NCBI GenBank assembly: GCA_949292175.1
Contig: CASEYJ010000003.1
Location: forward strand, 1-64,000
Origin: an uncultured bacterium
GTDB taxonomy: Bacteria > Cyanobacteriota > Vampirovibrionia > Gastranaerophilales > Gastranaerophilaceae
Direction of reading: 5' to 3'
Length of the DNA stretch: 64,000 bases
Shown here: one piece after another, positions 17,517 to 26,522 of the stretch
Layout of the letters: each line of letters opens with the position of its first letter
How positions within the stretch are numbered: the stretch's first letter is position 1
Notes under the pieces: model-generated
Told to the model about the DNA's origin: nothing
Databases searched by the model: none
What the model saw: only the letters and a program-made list of their open reading frames with translations
Program-made: the position numbers and the translations under genes

Positions 17517-17975
17517 ATGATTCAACCTATTAATACATTTTCATATAACCAGATTCAAATGCCAACACCACAAAGGAATTATGCTATTTTTGACAAAAAG
17601 AAAGTAGATAGTTTTGTGACCCAAAGGGAAAAAGCTCTTCCATATTTAAACGAAATTCTCCTACATTCATATAACGAAGCACAAATTACAGAAACGCTTT
17701 ATATATTAGACAGAATGCTAGAAAATGGCACAAAAGGAATCGATAAAATGTACCCTACACTAGCCAGATTTAATAACACACAATCTCCAAACATTCAAAC
17801 ATTCCTTGCAGGAATATACAGAAAGATTCAAGTACCTGATGCCTTTGGACCATTAGTAAAAATGCTTATCCAAAACTCCTTAAACAAAACTGCAACAGCA
17901 CCATTTGATCCAAATGAAGAAATAGGCGGTGCAATATTAAGTTACATATCTAACAGATTCAACACGCAGGCCTAG
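17517..17975 (+). CDS. Third gene of the riboswitch operon, unknown function
   Basis: 152 residues starting 13 bp after the membrane protein gene, with AAAAAGGA upstream. The first 25 residues are polar (MIQPINTFSYNQIQMPTPQ) without a Sec signal. The rest is predicted helical, resembling a small alpha-helical repeat domain. No family recognised. Close spacing ties it to the two genes upstream. No clear terminator follows before 18128. Confidence 0.65.
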   Translation: MIQPINTFSYNQIQMPTPQRNYAIFDKKKVDSFVTQREKALPYLNEILLHSYNEAQITETLYILDRMLENGTKGIDKMYPTLARFNNTQSPNIQTFLAGIYRKIQVPDAFGPLVKMLIQNSLNKTATAPFDPNEEIGGAILSYISNRFNTQA

Positions 17976-18127
17976 CAAGGGTTTTAAACTATTATATAAA
18001 TATTAAATAACTAATATATTACAATTTCTTAACATAACTTCCCCAAAAATTAAAGAATTAACCCATGATAGTCGATAACATGAGTACAGATAGAAGTACA
18101 AAAAGTAAGAAAGGAATGACTACCGTT

Positions 18128-19144
18128 ATGGGTATGGCTGCTTCACAAGCTAGATTTTTGGGTTTAACCGCTCGAAAAAATAACGTTGAGTTTGAAGGTC
18201 AACAGATCAACCAACAACGTACAGTGTTGTCTAATCAGTCTGCCAACTACTACAACGACCTACTCGGTATGAGCGTTCCGACCCCACCATCAGTAGATAA
18301 TTACACAAAAACTGTATATTCATTTGATGACGGAGCTTTAACAAACACTGTAACATCTTTAATTGCTGAACCTGGTGGCTTATACACAATTAGCTACTTA
18401 TCAAAATGGCAAGATGATTACTCAGCAGTTTCTGCATCAACAAGCATTGTAACAAGAACAGGAACAGAACCTGATTATACATATTCAATTGGCGCAACAG
18501 ATTTGAGAGAACTTGGCTCAATAGATCCAAGCATAACAGATCCAAAAGAACAAGCTGATAGACAACGAGAAGAACAAGCTTGGGCTAATTTGCTGGAACA
18601 GAAATATGGTAAGAAAGACTGGGTTGTAAGATATGTTAAAGACACAACAACCGGTGCAGAAACACCTTATTTCTACGCAAAAGATGACCTAGAAAAAGCT
18701 ACTTATGACGAAAAAACAAATACATCATTATCTAATATCAACTGCTATACAATTGGAAGCGAACAAAAGGTTGAAGAACACATTGCAATTGAACATTGTA
18801 AAGTGGAAAAAGATTCTTCAGGCAGATTCATTTCAATAAGCATCCCTGAAGTTGGCGAAGACGGTGAAACTACATATACGACATATGCGTTAACAACACA
18901 AACAACAACTGACCAAGATGCTTACAAAGATGCGATGAATGAGTACGAATATCAAAAACAATTGTACGATCAATCAATTGAAGATATCAACTCAAAAATT
19001 GAAATCATTCAAGCAGAAGATAAAAACTTAGAATTAAGATTGAAACAACTTGATACAGAACAAGATGCAATTTCAAACGAAGTTGATGCTGTATCAAAAG
19101 TTATCGAAAAAAATACCGAAAGTTCATTCAAAACATTCGGTTAA
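18128..19144 (+). CDS. ASQA-family protein, paralogue C (338 aa), unknown function
   Basis: I set the start at 18128 (MGMAASQARFLGLTARKNN) because it aligns with the other two paralogues; the frame is open back to 18065, and AAAGGA lies 12 bases upstream. The N-terminal Gln-rich helix runs to about 45. The C-terminal coiled coil carries KQLDTEQDA and VIEKNTESSFK. The shorter middle (about 50-290) is Thr/Asp/Glu-rich with Tyr repeats. No signal peptide. Its Arg-Lys-rich first 15 residues match paralogue A more closely than B. Confidence 0.8.
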   Translation: MGMAASQARFLGLTARKNNVEFEGQQINQQRTVLSNQSANYYNDLLGMSVPTPPSVDNYTKTVYSFDDGALTNTVTSLIAEPGGLYTISYLSKWQDDYSAVSASTSIVTRTGTEPDYTYSIGATDLRELGSIDPSITDPKEQADRQREEQAWANLLEQKYGKKDWVVRYVKDTTTGAETPYFYAKDDLEKATYDEKTNTSLSNINCYTIGSEQKVEEHIAIEHCKVEKDSSGRFISISIPEVGEDGETTYTTYALTTQTTTDQDAYKDAMNEYEYQKQLYDQSIEDINSKIEIIQAEDKNLELRLKQLDTEQDAISNEVDAVSKVIEKNTESSFKTFG

Positions 19145-19191
19145 TAAGAAGATTTTCCTTTCCCTTTTTCCTTTTTCCTATTAATTTTCCA

Positions 19192-19220
19192 ACGACTAAC
19201 AAATATGCTAGTCGTTTTTC
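19192..19220 (+). terminator. Terminator after ASQA paralogue C
   Basis: A 7-bp stem ACGACTA with TAGTCGT followed by TTTTCTTTT. Confidence 0.75.
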
Positions 19221-19225
19221 TTTTA

Positions 19226-19234
19226 TGTTAGAAT
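19226..19234 (+). promoter_or_regulatory. Extended -10 promoter abutting the polyprenyl synthase start
   Basis: TGTTAGAAT ends 7 bases before the ATG at 19241 and directly follows the upstream terminator. Confidence 0.55.
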
Positions 19235-19240
19235 ATCAGT

Positions 19241-20089
19241 ATGAGCTTTATGAATGAATATCAAAGTATTACAAAACTAATTGAGCCGGAAATTCAATTA
19301 TTAAAGGCGGAGCTTATTTCAGAATTTGAAGATTACTTGGATTTAAAAGCTTACATTAACACACCGTCAAAACATATCCGCCCTGTTCTTGGGTTGTTAT
19401 ACTTAAAAGCTGTTAACAAAGAAATTACACCGGATATAATAAAATTTTTGACAGTCGTCGAACTTATTCACAATGCATCCCTAATACACGACGATGTTAT
19501 TGATGATGGGAAAATCAGACGTAAAAACTCTACTCTCAATAAACAAGAGGGTAATCACCTTGCCGTAATCGGAGGGGACTATATTTTATCTTACGCGCTG
19601 GAAAAACTCACAACCATAAATTCAATTGAATTATTCAAAATTTTTTCAAAAGCATTAAAACTAATGTGCAAAGGCGAAATTTCACAACAAGAATCGAAAT
19701 TCAAAATTCCTTCACTGGAAGAATACCTTGAAAAAACTTACCAAAAAACCGGCGCATTATTTGAAGCAAGTATAAAAGGGATTACCCATCTTGCACAGTT
19801 AGAAGGAGCAGTATCAGATTTTGGAGCAGAATTTGGGATAGCATTTCAGATTCGTGATGACATATTGAATATAAAAACCCAAAACCCTGATAGTGATGTT
19901 AAAAACGGCATTTACACAGCCCCAGTAATATTTTCAGGCGATCCAAATCAAGCTTATTTGGGGATTGAAAAAGCAAAAAGTTTGTTAGATACTTATATAG
20001 TCAAGGTTAGGAAATCTTTTGAAACCCTACCGGAAAATAATTATAAATCAGCCCTTATCAAACTCGTGGAAATACTAAAAGATGAATAA
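19241..20089 (+). CDS. Polyprenyl diphosphate synthase
   Basis: 282 residues. The first aspartate-rich motif is in LIHDDVIDDGKIRR (about 84-97) and the second in FQIRDDILN (about 203-211), both binding diphosphate through magnesium. It condenses isopentenyl diphosphate onto an allylic primer for quinone or undecaprenyl-type chains; the chain length cannot be assigned. It is somewhat shorter than typical octaprenyl synthases. No Shine-Dalgarno; the start sits 7 bases after a -10 box. The 3' end overlaps lepB by 8 bases. Confidence 0.88.
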   Translation: MSFMNEYQSITKLIEPEIQLLKAELISEFEDYLDLKAYINTPSKHIRPVLGLLYLKAVNKEITPDIIKFLTVVELIHNASLIHDDVIDDGKIRRKNSTLNKQEGNHLAVIGGDYILSYALEKLTTINSIELFKIFSKALKLMCKGEISQQESKFKIPSLEEYLEKTYQKTGALFEASIKGITHLAQLEGAVSDFGAEFGIAFQIRDDILNIKTQNPDSDVKNGIYTAPVIFSGDPNQAYLGIEKAKSLLDTYIVKVRKSFETLPENNYKSALIKLVEILKDE

Positions 20090-20726
20090 AGAAGAGATAA
20101 AACAAAAATTAAAAAGATGGTATAAAATCCACAAACCTGCAATTAAAGAAACAGTCGAAACAGTTGTATTTGTGGTTGTTATGGTAATTATAATAAGATT
20201 TTTTGTAGGAGAAATCCGCTGGATACCTTCAGGTTCAATGCATCCTACACTACTTGAGGGGGATAAAATTTTCGTAGAAAGGTTCTCTCGTTTTTACTCA
20301 ACACCAAAACGCGGAGATATAATGGTATTTTACCCACCGTTTGAACAATTAAAAAATACTCCTTGGAAAGTATTTTCACGTCTAACAGGGTTTTTCTGTA
20401 AAGATGTGGCATACATTAAACGAGTAGTGGGAATGCCGGGTGACAAATTCGAGCTTAAAGTTGACGAAGACGGCAAATACACGGTTTACATCAATGATAA
20501 GGCGATAAATGAACCATATATCCAAAGTCCTTACGACTACACACCTTGCACAGAGGCAATGTTGTGCGGACCAATGACAATACCTGCAAAACACTACTTG
20601 ATGCTTGGAGATAACAGAGGAAACTCTCAAGACGGCAGATATTGGGGACTTTTACCGGAAGATCGCTTTATCGGGAGAGCCGTATTCGTATTTTGGCCAT
20701 TTACACGAGTCAAAGTCCTACATTAA
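20082..20726 (+). CDS. lepB: Signal peptidase I
   Basis: 214 residues. One N-terminal membrane segment (about 23-44) is followed by the catalytic serine S52 in PSGSMHPTL and the general-base lysine K113 in YIKRVVGMPGD. The late GDNRGNSQDGRYWG box is conserved. It cleaves Sec and Tat signal peptides at the outer face of the inner membrane. It overlaps the end of the polyprenyl synthase gene. Confidence 0.96.
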   Translation: MNKEEIKQKLKRWYKIHKPAIKETVETVVFVVVMVIIIRFFVGEIRWIPSGSMHPTLLEGDKIFVERFSRFYSTPKRGDIMVFYPPFEQLKNTPWKVFSRLTGFFCKDVAYIKRVVGMPGDKFELKVDEDGKYTVYINDKAINEPYIQSPYDYTPCTEAMLCGPMTIPAKHYLMLGDNRGNSQDGRYWGLLPEDRFIGRAVFVFWPFTRVKVLH

Positions 20727-20799
20727 AAATATTAAAAGAATCGGCTATCTCTACACAAACTATGTTAAATAATCGAAATTATAAGAATAAGGGGTATGT

Positions 20800-21357
20800 A
20801 TGGGCGAAAAAGAAAAAATGATTAATGGTGAAATGTATTTTCCGTTTGAAGAAAATCTTGTACAGGACAGATACAGAGCTAAAGATTTATGCTTTGAATT
20901 GAACAATACAGCACCATCCCAATTAGAAAAACGCAAAGAGATAATTAAAAAATTATTCGGAAAATGCGAAGATGATGTTCTAATTGAATCTAATTTCTTT
21001 TGTGATTACGGCTTTAACATTTCTGCTGGAAAATGTTTTTATATGAACCACAATTGCGTAATACTTGATTGCGCACCGGTGAAATTTGGGGATAATGTTT
21101 TAATAGGCCCAAATTGTGGTTTTTACACAGCAAAACACCCGATAGATGCTGAAGAAAGAAGTACATTTATTGAATCTGCGAAACCAATAACAGTTGGGAA
21201 CGATGTATGGTTCGGAGGAAACGTAACAGTTCTGCCCGGAGTTACAATTGGCTCAAATGTTGTTATAGGCGCAGGCAGCGTTGTAACCAAAAATATTCCG
21301 TCTAACGTAATAGCTGTCGGAAATCCTTGCAAAGTTCTAAGAACAATTGAAGATTAA
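20800..21357 (+). CDS. Hexapeptide-repeat acetyltransferase, maltose/galactoside O-acetyltransferase type
   Basis: 185 residues. The N-terminal maltose acetyltransferase domain (MINGEMYFPF, DRYRAKDLCFELN) precedes a left-handed beta helix with repeated (I/V)G-N/A hexapeptides from about residue 60. The active-site histidine is in FYTAKHPID. It transfers acetyl from acetyl-CoA to a sugar. AAGGGG precedes the start. It stands alone between lepB and leuS. Confidence 0.88.
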   Translation: MGEKEKMINGEMYFPFEENLVQDRYRAKDLCFELNNTAPSQLEKRKEIIKKLFGKCEDDVLIESNFFCDYGFNISAGKCFYMNHNCVILDCAPVKFGDNVLIGPNCGFYTAKHPIDAEERSTFIESAKPITVGNDVWFGGNVTVLPGVTIGSNVVIGAGSVVTKNIPSNVIAVGNPCKVLRTIED

Positions 21358-21477
21358 AAATAACAAGTTAGAAAAGTTAACTGATTAGTTTTACAATGGC
21401 ACATCTTTGTGCTACGCTTGTTGTAGTAAAGATTAGGGGAAAAGTTTACCCTTCAAAATACTTATGGAGAGAAAAAG

Positions 21478-23964
21478 ATGAAAGAAGCTTATTTTCCACA
21501 GGAAATAGAAAAGAAATGGCAGAAAAAATGGGAAGAAGACGGAGTATTTAGAACTCCTGAAGATAGTAATAAACCAAAATACTATGCGCTATCAATGTTC
21601 CCGTACCCATCAGGCAAACTGCACATGGGACACGTAAGAAACTACACAATTACCGATGTAATTGCACGATTCAAAAAAGCGCAGGGCTATAACGTATTAC
21701 ATCCGATGGGATGGGACAGTTTTGGACTACCTGCTGAAAACGCAGCAATGAAACACGGTGCAGATCCTGCCAAGTGGACTGATGAAAATATTGCTTATAT
21801 GACAAAACAATTAAAAATGCTCGGTCTTTCTTACGACTGGGATAGAGAAGTAACAACCTGCAAACCAGATTATTATAAATGGACGCAGTGGTTATTTCTT
21901 CAATTGTATAAAAAAGGATTAGCATACAAAAAAGAAGCTGCTGTAAACTGGTGTGAAGAATGCGGAACTGTTCTTGCTAATGAACAGGTAATTGACGGCA
22001 AATGCTGGAGATGTGACCACGTTGTAGAGAAAAAATATCTTTCACAATGGTTCTTAAAAATCACAGACTATGCAGAAATATTACTAAAAGATTTGGATAA
22101 ACTTGAAGGTTGGGGAGATAACGTAAAAACTATGCAAGCCAACTGGATTGGAAAATCTCAAGGTGCAATTTTTAAATTTAAGGTTAAGGAAATTCCTGGG
22201 TTAGAAGTACCGGTATATACAACACGTCCGGATACCGTTTACGGAATTACATACCTTGTTGTAGCACCTGAATACAAAGATATCGAAAAACTTACGACAC
22301 CTGAAAACAAAGAGGCAGTAGAAGCATATCGTGCTAACGCTCGTAAAATGACAGAAATAGAAAGACTGTCAACAGATAGGGTAAAAACAGGCGTTCCACT
22401 TGGAACTCACTGTATCAATCCGTTTAACGGGGAAGAATTCCCTCTCTGGACAGCAGATTACGCGTTAGTTGAATACGGAACAGGTGCGGTAATGGCGGTT
22501 CCGACACACGATACCAGAGACTTTGATTTTGCGAAGAAATATAATATGCCAATGAAGGTTGTAATTCAGGATCCTGAAAACCCTAGCGACTGCTCAACAG
22601 AAGCATATACTGAACCTGGCGTTTTAGTTAACTCTGAAGAGTTCAACGGCATGAAAAATGAGGAAGCTAAAAAAGCGATTACAGAAAAAGCTGTAAAAGA
22701 AGGATTTGGGGAATTCAAAACACAATATAGACTTCGTGACTGGTTAATCTCTCGTCAAAGATATTGGGGAGCTCCAATTCCTGTTGTATATTGTGACAAG
22801 TGCGGAATTCAACCGGTTCCTGAAGACCAACTTCCGGTAATGCTTCCAACTGATGTAGATTTCTCTGTTGTAGGTAAATCTCCAATAACAACATCAAAAA
22901 CATTCAAAGATACCGTTTGTCCTGTTTGCGGAGGACACGCCGTAAGAGAAACTGATACAATGGATACATTTATGTGTTCAAGCTGGTACTACTTAAGATA
23001 CTCCGATGCAAAAAATGCAAACAAGCCATTTGACAGAGATTTAGTTAACAAATGGTTACCGGTAGATCAATATGTAGGTGGTATTGAACACGCTATCTTA
23101 CACTTGTTGTATTCAAGATTTTTCACAAAAGCGTTAAGAGACTTGGGACTTCTTGATTTTGATGAACCATTTAAGAACTTACTAACTCAAGGTATGGTAT
23201 TAAAAGATGGTTCTAAGATGTCAAAATCTAAAGGTAACACCGTAGACCCTGACGAAATCTTTGAAAACTATGGAGCTGATACTGCAAGATTATTTATTCT
23301 TTCAGATTCACCACCAGCAAGAGATTTTGATTGGTCAGACGCTGGCGTAGAAGGCTGCTACAAGTTCCTAAATAGAGTATGGAGACTAATTTCAACAAAC
23401 GCAGAATTTATCGATGTAAACCATTGCGAAATTGATCCGGCTGTAAAATTGGAGAAATCTAACGATGACCTTGTTCGTATAGTTCATATGGCAATCAAAG
23501 GAATTACAAACGATATTTCCAATGACTTCCAATTTAATACGGTAATTTCTAAATATAGAGAACTTACAAACGCTATCTACGATTGGCGAAGTGCTAAAAA
23601 AGAACTTAATACCGAAGACAAAAATGTTCTAAGCTTTGCAATAACAACATTAATCAAATTAATGTCACCTGTTGCAGTTCACTTAACAGAAGAAGCTTGG
23701 CACGAACTTGGAGGCAAAGGTTCTATCCACGAACAAGCTTGGTGTGAATGGGACGAAAACTTAGCAAAAGCAAGTTCAATAACCTTAGTCGTTCAAGTTA
23801 ACGGTAAAGTTAAGGATAAAATAGAAGTTGACGAGGCTCTATCTCAGGACGAACTTAAAGCAACAGCTCTAAACAGTCCGAGAATTAAGGAATTAACCGA
23901 TGGCAAAACTATTGTTAAAACAATCGTTGTTCCTAAAAAACTCGTAAACATTGTTGTTAAATAG
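21478..23964 (+). CDS. leuS: Leucyl-tRNA synthetase
   Basis: 828 residues, full length. HMGH at 49-52 and KMSKS at 580-584 form the class I active site. An editing domain (about 220-410) includes TTRPDTVYG and the VPTHDTRDFDF segment. Two cysteine pairs in zinc-ribbon-like positions (CEECG...CWRC near 159-178 and CDKCG...CPVC near 440-480) are visible. The leader of about 120 bp shows no T-box. A bidirectional terminator follows. Confidence 0.97.
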   Translation: MKEAYFPQEIEKKWQKKWEEDGVFRTPEDSNKPKYYALSMFPYPSGKLHMGHVRNYTITDVIARFKKAQGYNVLHPMGWDSFGLPAENAAMKHGADPAKWTDENIAYMTKQLKMLGLSYDWDREVTTCKPDYYKWTQWLFLQLYKKGLAYKKEAAVNWCEECGTVLANEQVIDGKCWRCDHVVEKKYLSQWFLKITDYAEILLKDLDKLEGWGDNVKTMQANWIGKSQGAIFKFKVKEIPGLEVPVYTTRPDTVYGITYLVVAPEYKDIEKLTTPENKEAVEAYRANARKMTEIERLSTDRVKTGVPLGTHCINPFNGEEFPLWTADYALVEYGTGAVMAVPTHDTRDFDFAKKYNMPMKVVIQDPENPSDCSTEAYTEPGVLVNSEEFNGMKNEEAKKAITEKAVKEGFGEFKTQYRLRDWLISRQRYWGAPIPVVYCDKCGIQPVPEDQLPVMLPTDVDFSVVGKSPITTSKTFKDTVCPVCGGHAVRETDTMDTFMCSSWYYLRYSDAKNANKPFDRDLVNKWLPVDQYVGGIEHAILHLLYSRFFTKALRDLGLLDFDEPFKNLLTQGMVLKDGSKMSKSKGNTVDPDEIFENYGADTARLFILSDSPPARDFDWSDAGVEGCYKFLNRVWRLISTNAEFIDVNHCEIDPAVKLEKSNDDLVRIVHMAIKGITNDISNDFQFNTVISKYRELTNAIYDWRSAKKELNTEDKNVLSFAITTLIKLMSPVAVHLTEEAWHELGGKGSIHEQAWCEWDENLAKASSITLVVQVNGKVKDKIEVDEALSQDELKATALNSPRIKELTDGKTIVKTIVVPKKLVNIVVK

Positions 23965-23997
23965 AAAAAAGACCTCCATAAACGGAGGTCTTTTTTT
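23965..23997. terminator. Bidirectional terminator between leuS and the GNAT gene
   Basis: A perfect GACCTCC/GGAGGTC stem (23971-23990) flanked by A-run and T-run. It overlaps the stop codon of the converging minus-strand gene. Confidence 0.88.
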
Positions 23998-24562
23998 ACT
24001 TAAAAAATCTTCTAAGAAATCTCATATACACTTTTATTTTTGACACTTTAGGTGGCTCATATTCAGGTAAATACATCGGCAAGTTAAAAGCCTCTTGCCA
24101 ATCTACTTGCACCCCCTTCTTTATACATTGATCAAAATACTTCACTTTTTTAGTAAATCTGGAAGTAAAACCTATTTTTCTATAAAAAAGATGAGGCGGG
24201 TTTTTAGGAGAATAAGCCTGACTTGCTAACAAATGCACCCTTCCTTCGCATCCATATTTCTGACTTTCCTTTTTGGCCAAATTTATAAACTTTTTACCAT
24301 ATCCCTGCCTCTTTTCATCCATGACCAAACTTTCAATTTTAAAGGATTCATAACTATGCATTTTAGGGTAATAGCAAGAGAACATATTTTCTGTAACCGG
24401 TCTGGCATACATTTCTCCGACATATTTTCCTTGCTTCCAATCACACATTCTGTATTGAAACATACGTCCAAAACCAGTATCAACACACTGTTTATATACA
24501 ATACACTTTGGAATTTGTCCTGAGTTTAAAATCCACTGACTGCTGTTTAAAATAATTGACAT
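23996..24562 (-). CDS. GNAT-family N-acetyltransferase-like protein
   Basis: 188 residues from the preferred start at 24562. The acetyl-CoA-binding region is IESLVMDEKRQGYGKKFINLA (Q/RxxGxG/A type). NPPHLFYRKIGF near residue 145 is the typical last GNAT motif. The substrate is unknown. The C-terminus is basic (MRFLRRFFK). No Shine-Dalgarno is seen, but TATAGT lies 7-8 bases before this ATG, suggesting a leaderless message. Confidence 0.68.
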   Translation of the reverse strand: MSIILNSSQWILNSGQIPKCIVYKQCVDTGFGRMFQYRMCDWKQGKYVGEMYARPVTENMFSCYYPKMHSYESFKIESLVMDEKRQGYGKKFINLAKKESQKYGCEGRVHLLASQAYSPKNPPHLFYRKIGFTSRFTKKVKYFDQCIKKGVQVDWQEAFNLPMYLPEYEPPKVSKIKVYMRFLRRFFK

Positions 24563-24702
24563 AGTAACAACTATAAAATCCGAAAAGATTTTTTTTTGCA
24601 AATTTTAAAATGTTACAAATGTAAAGTTTTTTATAAAAACTGAATTTAGCCCTAAAAAAATTTGTTTATATATATAAGATAAAAAGAATGAGAGAGGTTC
24701 GT

Positions 24703-25596
24703 ATGACACCAATTAATGGAAAACAAGATCCGAATAGTATTTTAAGCAAGGCATACGCCAACTGGGAAACCCGAATTAACACTCCAAAGGGAAACCCAAA
24801 TATTCCACGCCAACAAACAATCAACATGACAAGTTGGCGCACCCCGAACCTGCAATCTCAATACCAAGCTTACTATAATCAATGTATGGCGACTGGTCAA
24901 ATGCCAATGTCACCAATGCAATACATGCAAGCAATGCAACAGGGCACTATACCTGGCGTAAACCAAACAATGACATTCAAAGAAGGAATGACCGCAGACA
25001 TGTCACTTGGTAACGCTTTAGCTAACCTTGGAAAAGCATTAGGCATTGGTAATGCAAAAAATGCAAAAGCAAATGAGACCCAGCAAAATCAGCCTGAAAC
25101 ACAAACCCTAATTAAAGATTATCAAACAGCCCTGCAAACAAAAGGCGAAGCAAAAATTGAAAATGTTGATGCTTTTGTTGATGCAGAATTTGCACAAATG
25201 AAAGCTAAAGGAGACACAGTATCAGTAGAACAATACTCTACATACCTCCAAAGCTTAGGTTTTGACGAAATAGAGGCAAATGTAATCGCACTTACAATAG
25301 ATGAAAAAAACACTAACACTCTTAGCAAATCAGACATAAAAGCATTTTATAAAACAGCAATGGGTGATTCTAATACCGTATCAGGAGAAAAACTAGAAAA
25401 AGCCTTAACCGCATACGCAGATAGAGCTGATAAAGATATCGCAGGAAAGACAGACGAAATAACAAACAAAATGAAAGAAAAAGGTTATACACCAACCACA
25501 CAAATGATTAACGGCGAAATAACATCAGTATTCAAAAAAGGTGATGAAGTTATTACCTGGGATGACCCTAAATTAGCAGAAATTATAGACGGATAA
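24703..25596 (+). CDS. Hypothetical protein with degenerate EF-hand-like segments
   Basis: 297 residues from the ATG at 24703, five bases after AGAGAGG; an in-frame ATG at 24688 lies before that site. The first 100 residues are Gln/Met/Pro/Asn-rich and look disordered. Residues about 140-260 are helical pairs with loops such as DEKNTNTLSKSD and GDSNTVSGEK that resemble degenerate calcium-binding loops, lacking several expected acidic ligands. No signal peptide. The N-terminus (MTPINGKQDPN) is of the polar type seen in other unknowns here. Confidence 0.65.
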   Translation: MTPINGKQDPNSILSKAYANWETRINTPKGNPNIPRQQTINMTSWRTPNLQSQYQAYYNQCMATGQMPMSPMQYMQAMQQGTIPGVNQTMTFKEGMTADMSLGNALANLGKALGIGNAKNAKANETQQNQPETQTLIKDYQTALQTKGEAKIENVDAFVDAEFAQMKAKGDTVSVEQYSTYLQSLGFDEIEANVIALTIDEKNTNTLSKSDIKAFYKTAMGDSNTVSGEKLEKALTAYADRADKDIAGKTDEITNKMKEKGYTPTTQMINGEITSVFKKGDEVITWDDPKLAEIIDG

Positions 25597-25624
25597 AAAA
25601 GAGAGATTAAAATCTCTCTTTTTT
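25595..25624. terminator. Terminator between convergent genes
   Basis: AAAGAGAGAT/ATCTCTCTTT stem with A-run before and T-run after. It serves the plus gene ending at 25596 and may serve the minus gene ending at 25626. Confidence 0.85.
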
Positions 25625-25625
25625 G

Positions 25626-26018
25626 TTATTTTTCACCACTAGCAGTAACAAACCTAAAGTCTTTCACCCAAACATCAAAACCTCCATCCATAAGCATACT
25701 TGGGTAACCATAATCGGCAAGAGTAAGACATGCTCTCGCTCCTAAATGGCACTGCTGATTATAACAATATACAACCGTTATTTTATCCTTTGAAAGTTCC
25801 TCTAATCTGTTAGGTAACTCATCTTTTGGAATGGAAACCGCACCAGGAATATGAGATGTCACAAAATCTTGATAAGCTCTCACATCAACAACGATAACTT
25901 TATTTTGAGCCATCATGTTTTTTAATTCCACCGGTCCGAGTGTATATGCAAGACATCTCGAAAAATAACACACTGCCTCTTCTGTGTTTTTACGCAATTC
26001 ATTAATCTTAGTATCCAT
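25626..26018 (-). CDS. Rhodanese-like domain protein
   Basis: 130 residues, single domain. VVDVRAYQDFVTSHIPGAVSIP and VVYCYNQQCHLGARA define the rhodanese fold; the first cysteine of CYNQQC is in the active-loop position. MDGGFDVWV ends the domain. It probably carries persulfide sulfur or relays it to another protein. About 30 residues precede the domain. The message begins with a strong hairpin (26028-26055) holding the ribosome-binding site. Confidence 0.85.
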   Translation of the reverse strand: MDTKINELRKNTEEAVCYFSRCLAYTLGPVELKNMMAQNKVIVVDVRAYQDFVTSHIPGAVSIPKDELPNRLEELSKDKITVVYCYNQQCHLGARACLTLADYGYPSMLMDGGFDVWVKDFRFVTASGEK

Positions 26019-26027
26019 AATTTAATA

Positions 26028-26055
26028 TATCCTTTCTTACTTAAAAGAAAGGATA
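26028..26055 (-). promoter_or_regulatory. Perfect inverted repeat over the ribosome-binding site of the rhodanese gene
   Basis: TATCCTTTCTT (26028-26038) and AAGAAAGGATA (26045-26055) form an 11-bp perfect repeat with a 6-base loop. In the minus-strand mRNA the arm nearer the ATG contains AAAGGA, so folding would hide the ribosome site. It could alternatively be a DNA operator. Confidence 0.6.
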
Positions 26056-26156
26056 CATCAAATCATAAATAAGATACTCCGTAACATAGGCATGCTACAA
26101 AAGTATTGGTGGGGTAAATAAATCGATTAACATCAGTTACTTATAAACAACTCAGA

Positions 26157-26432
26157 CTAGCCAAGAAAAGAAATGTGCTGATCTGGAGTTTTATTAGAAG
26201 TAGAACTAGATGAAACTACATATTTATAAGTTCTTGCAATCTTTTTAATTGTTGAAATAATAGGGTTAGATGGCAATGCATTATTTAAATTCCCTTCAAA
26301 TTCACGACGAGCAGTTGGGTTTTGCAAAGCCAAAATCGCCATATTAGGAGTCATATTATTTGTATTACTTCCGTCACCGAAAGAAATGTATTTTTTTGTA
26401 CTGTTAAATTTTACAGGATTTATAGTTATCAT
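26157..26432 (-). CDS. Small hypothetical protein with polar N-terminus and F-G motif
   Basis: 91 residues. The start at 26432 is fixed by GAGAGGAGGA just upstream; the frame is open further back but lacks a site. It begins MITINPVKFNSTKKYISFGDG, a polar leader with a short SFG motif, and ends ISFLG. The middle is helical (MAILALQNPTARREFEGNL). A strong promoter at 26494-26522 drives it. No known family. Confidence 0.65.
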   Translation of the reverse strand: MITINPVKFNSTKKYISFGDGSNTNNMTPNMAILALQNPTARREFEGNLNNALPSNPIISTIKKIARTYKYVVSSSSTSNKTPDQHISFLG

Positions 26433-26493
26433 TTGCGTCCTCCTCTCTGGAGTTTTTATTAAGTGTTTTTCGAACACTTCATCTAACACTTTT

Positions 26494-26522
26494 ACTATAC
26501 AAGATAAAAAATTATTTGTCAA
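26494..26522 (-). promoter_or_regulatory. Strong promoter of the 91-aa protein
   Basis: On the minus strand TTGACA (26517-26522) and TATAGT (26494-26499) are 17 bp apart. The 5' UTR of about 55 nt contains a small hairpin (AAGTGT/ACACTT, 26461-26479). Confidence 0.75.

Noticed and set aside
18065..18127. Longer N-terminus for ASQA paralogue C starting at 18065
   Set aside because: The extra 21 residues have no counterpart in the other two paralogues, and the ribosome site lies downstream of that ATG.
1133..19144. Calling the ASQA proteins flagellins or hook proteins
   Set aside because: Only the general layout agrees. No flagellin, FlgE, FlgK or rod signature is visible, and no flagellar structural genes are in the window.
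21358..21477. Possible T-box leader before leuS
   Set aside because: I see neither the conserved T-box bulge sequence nor a terminator/antiterminator pair.
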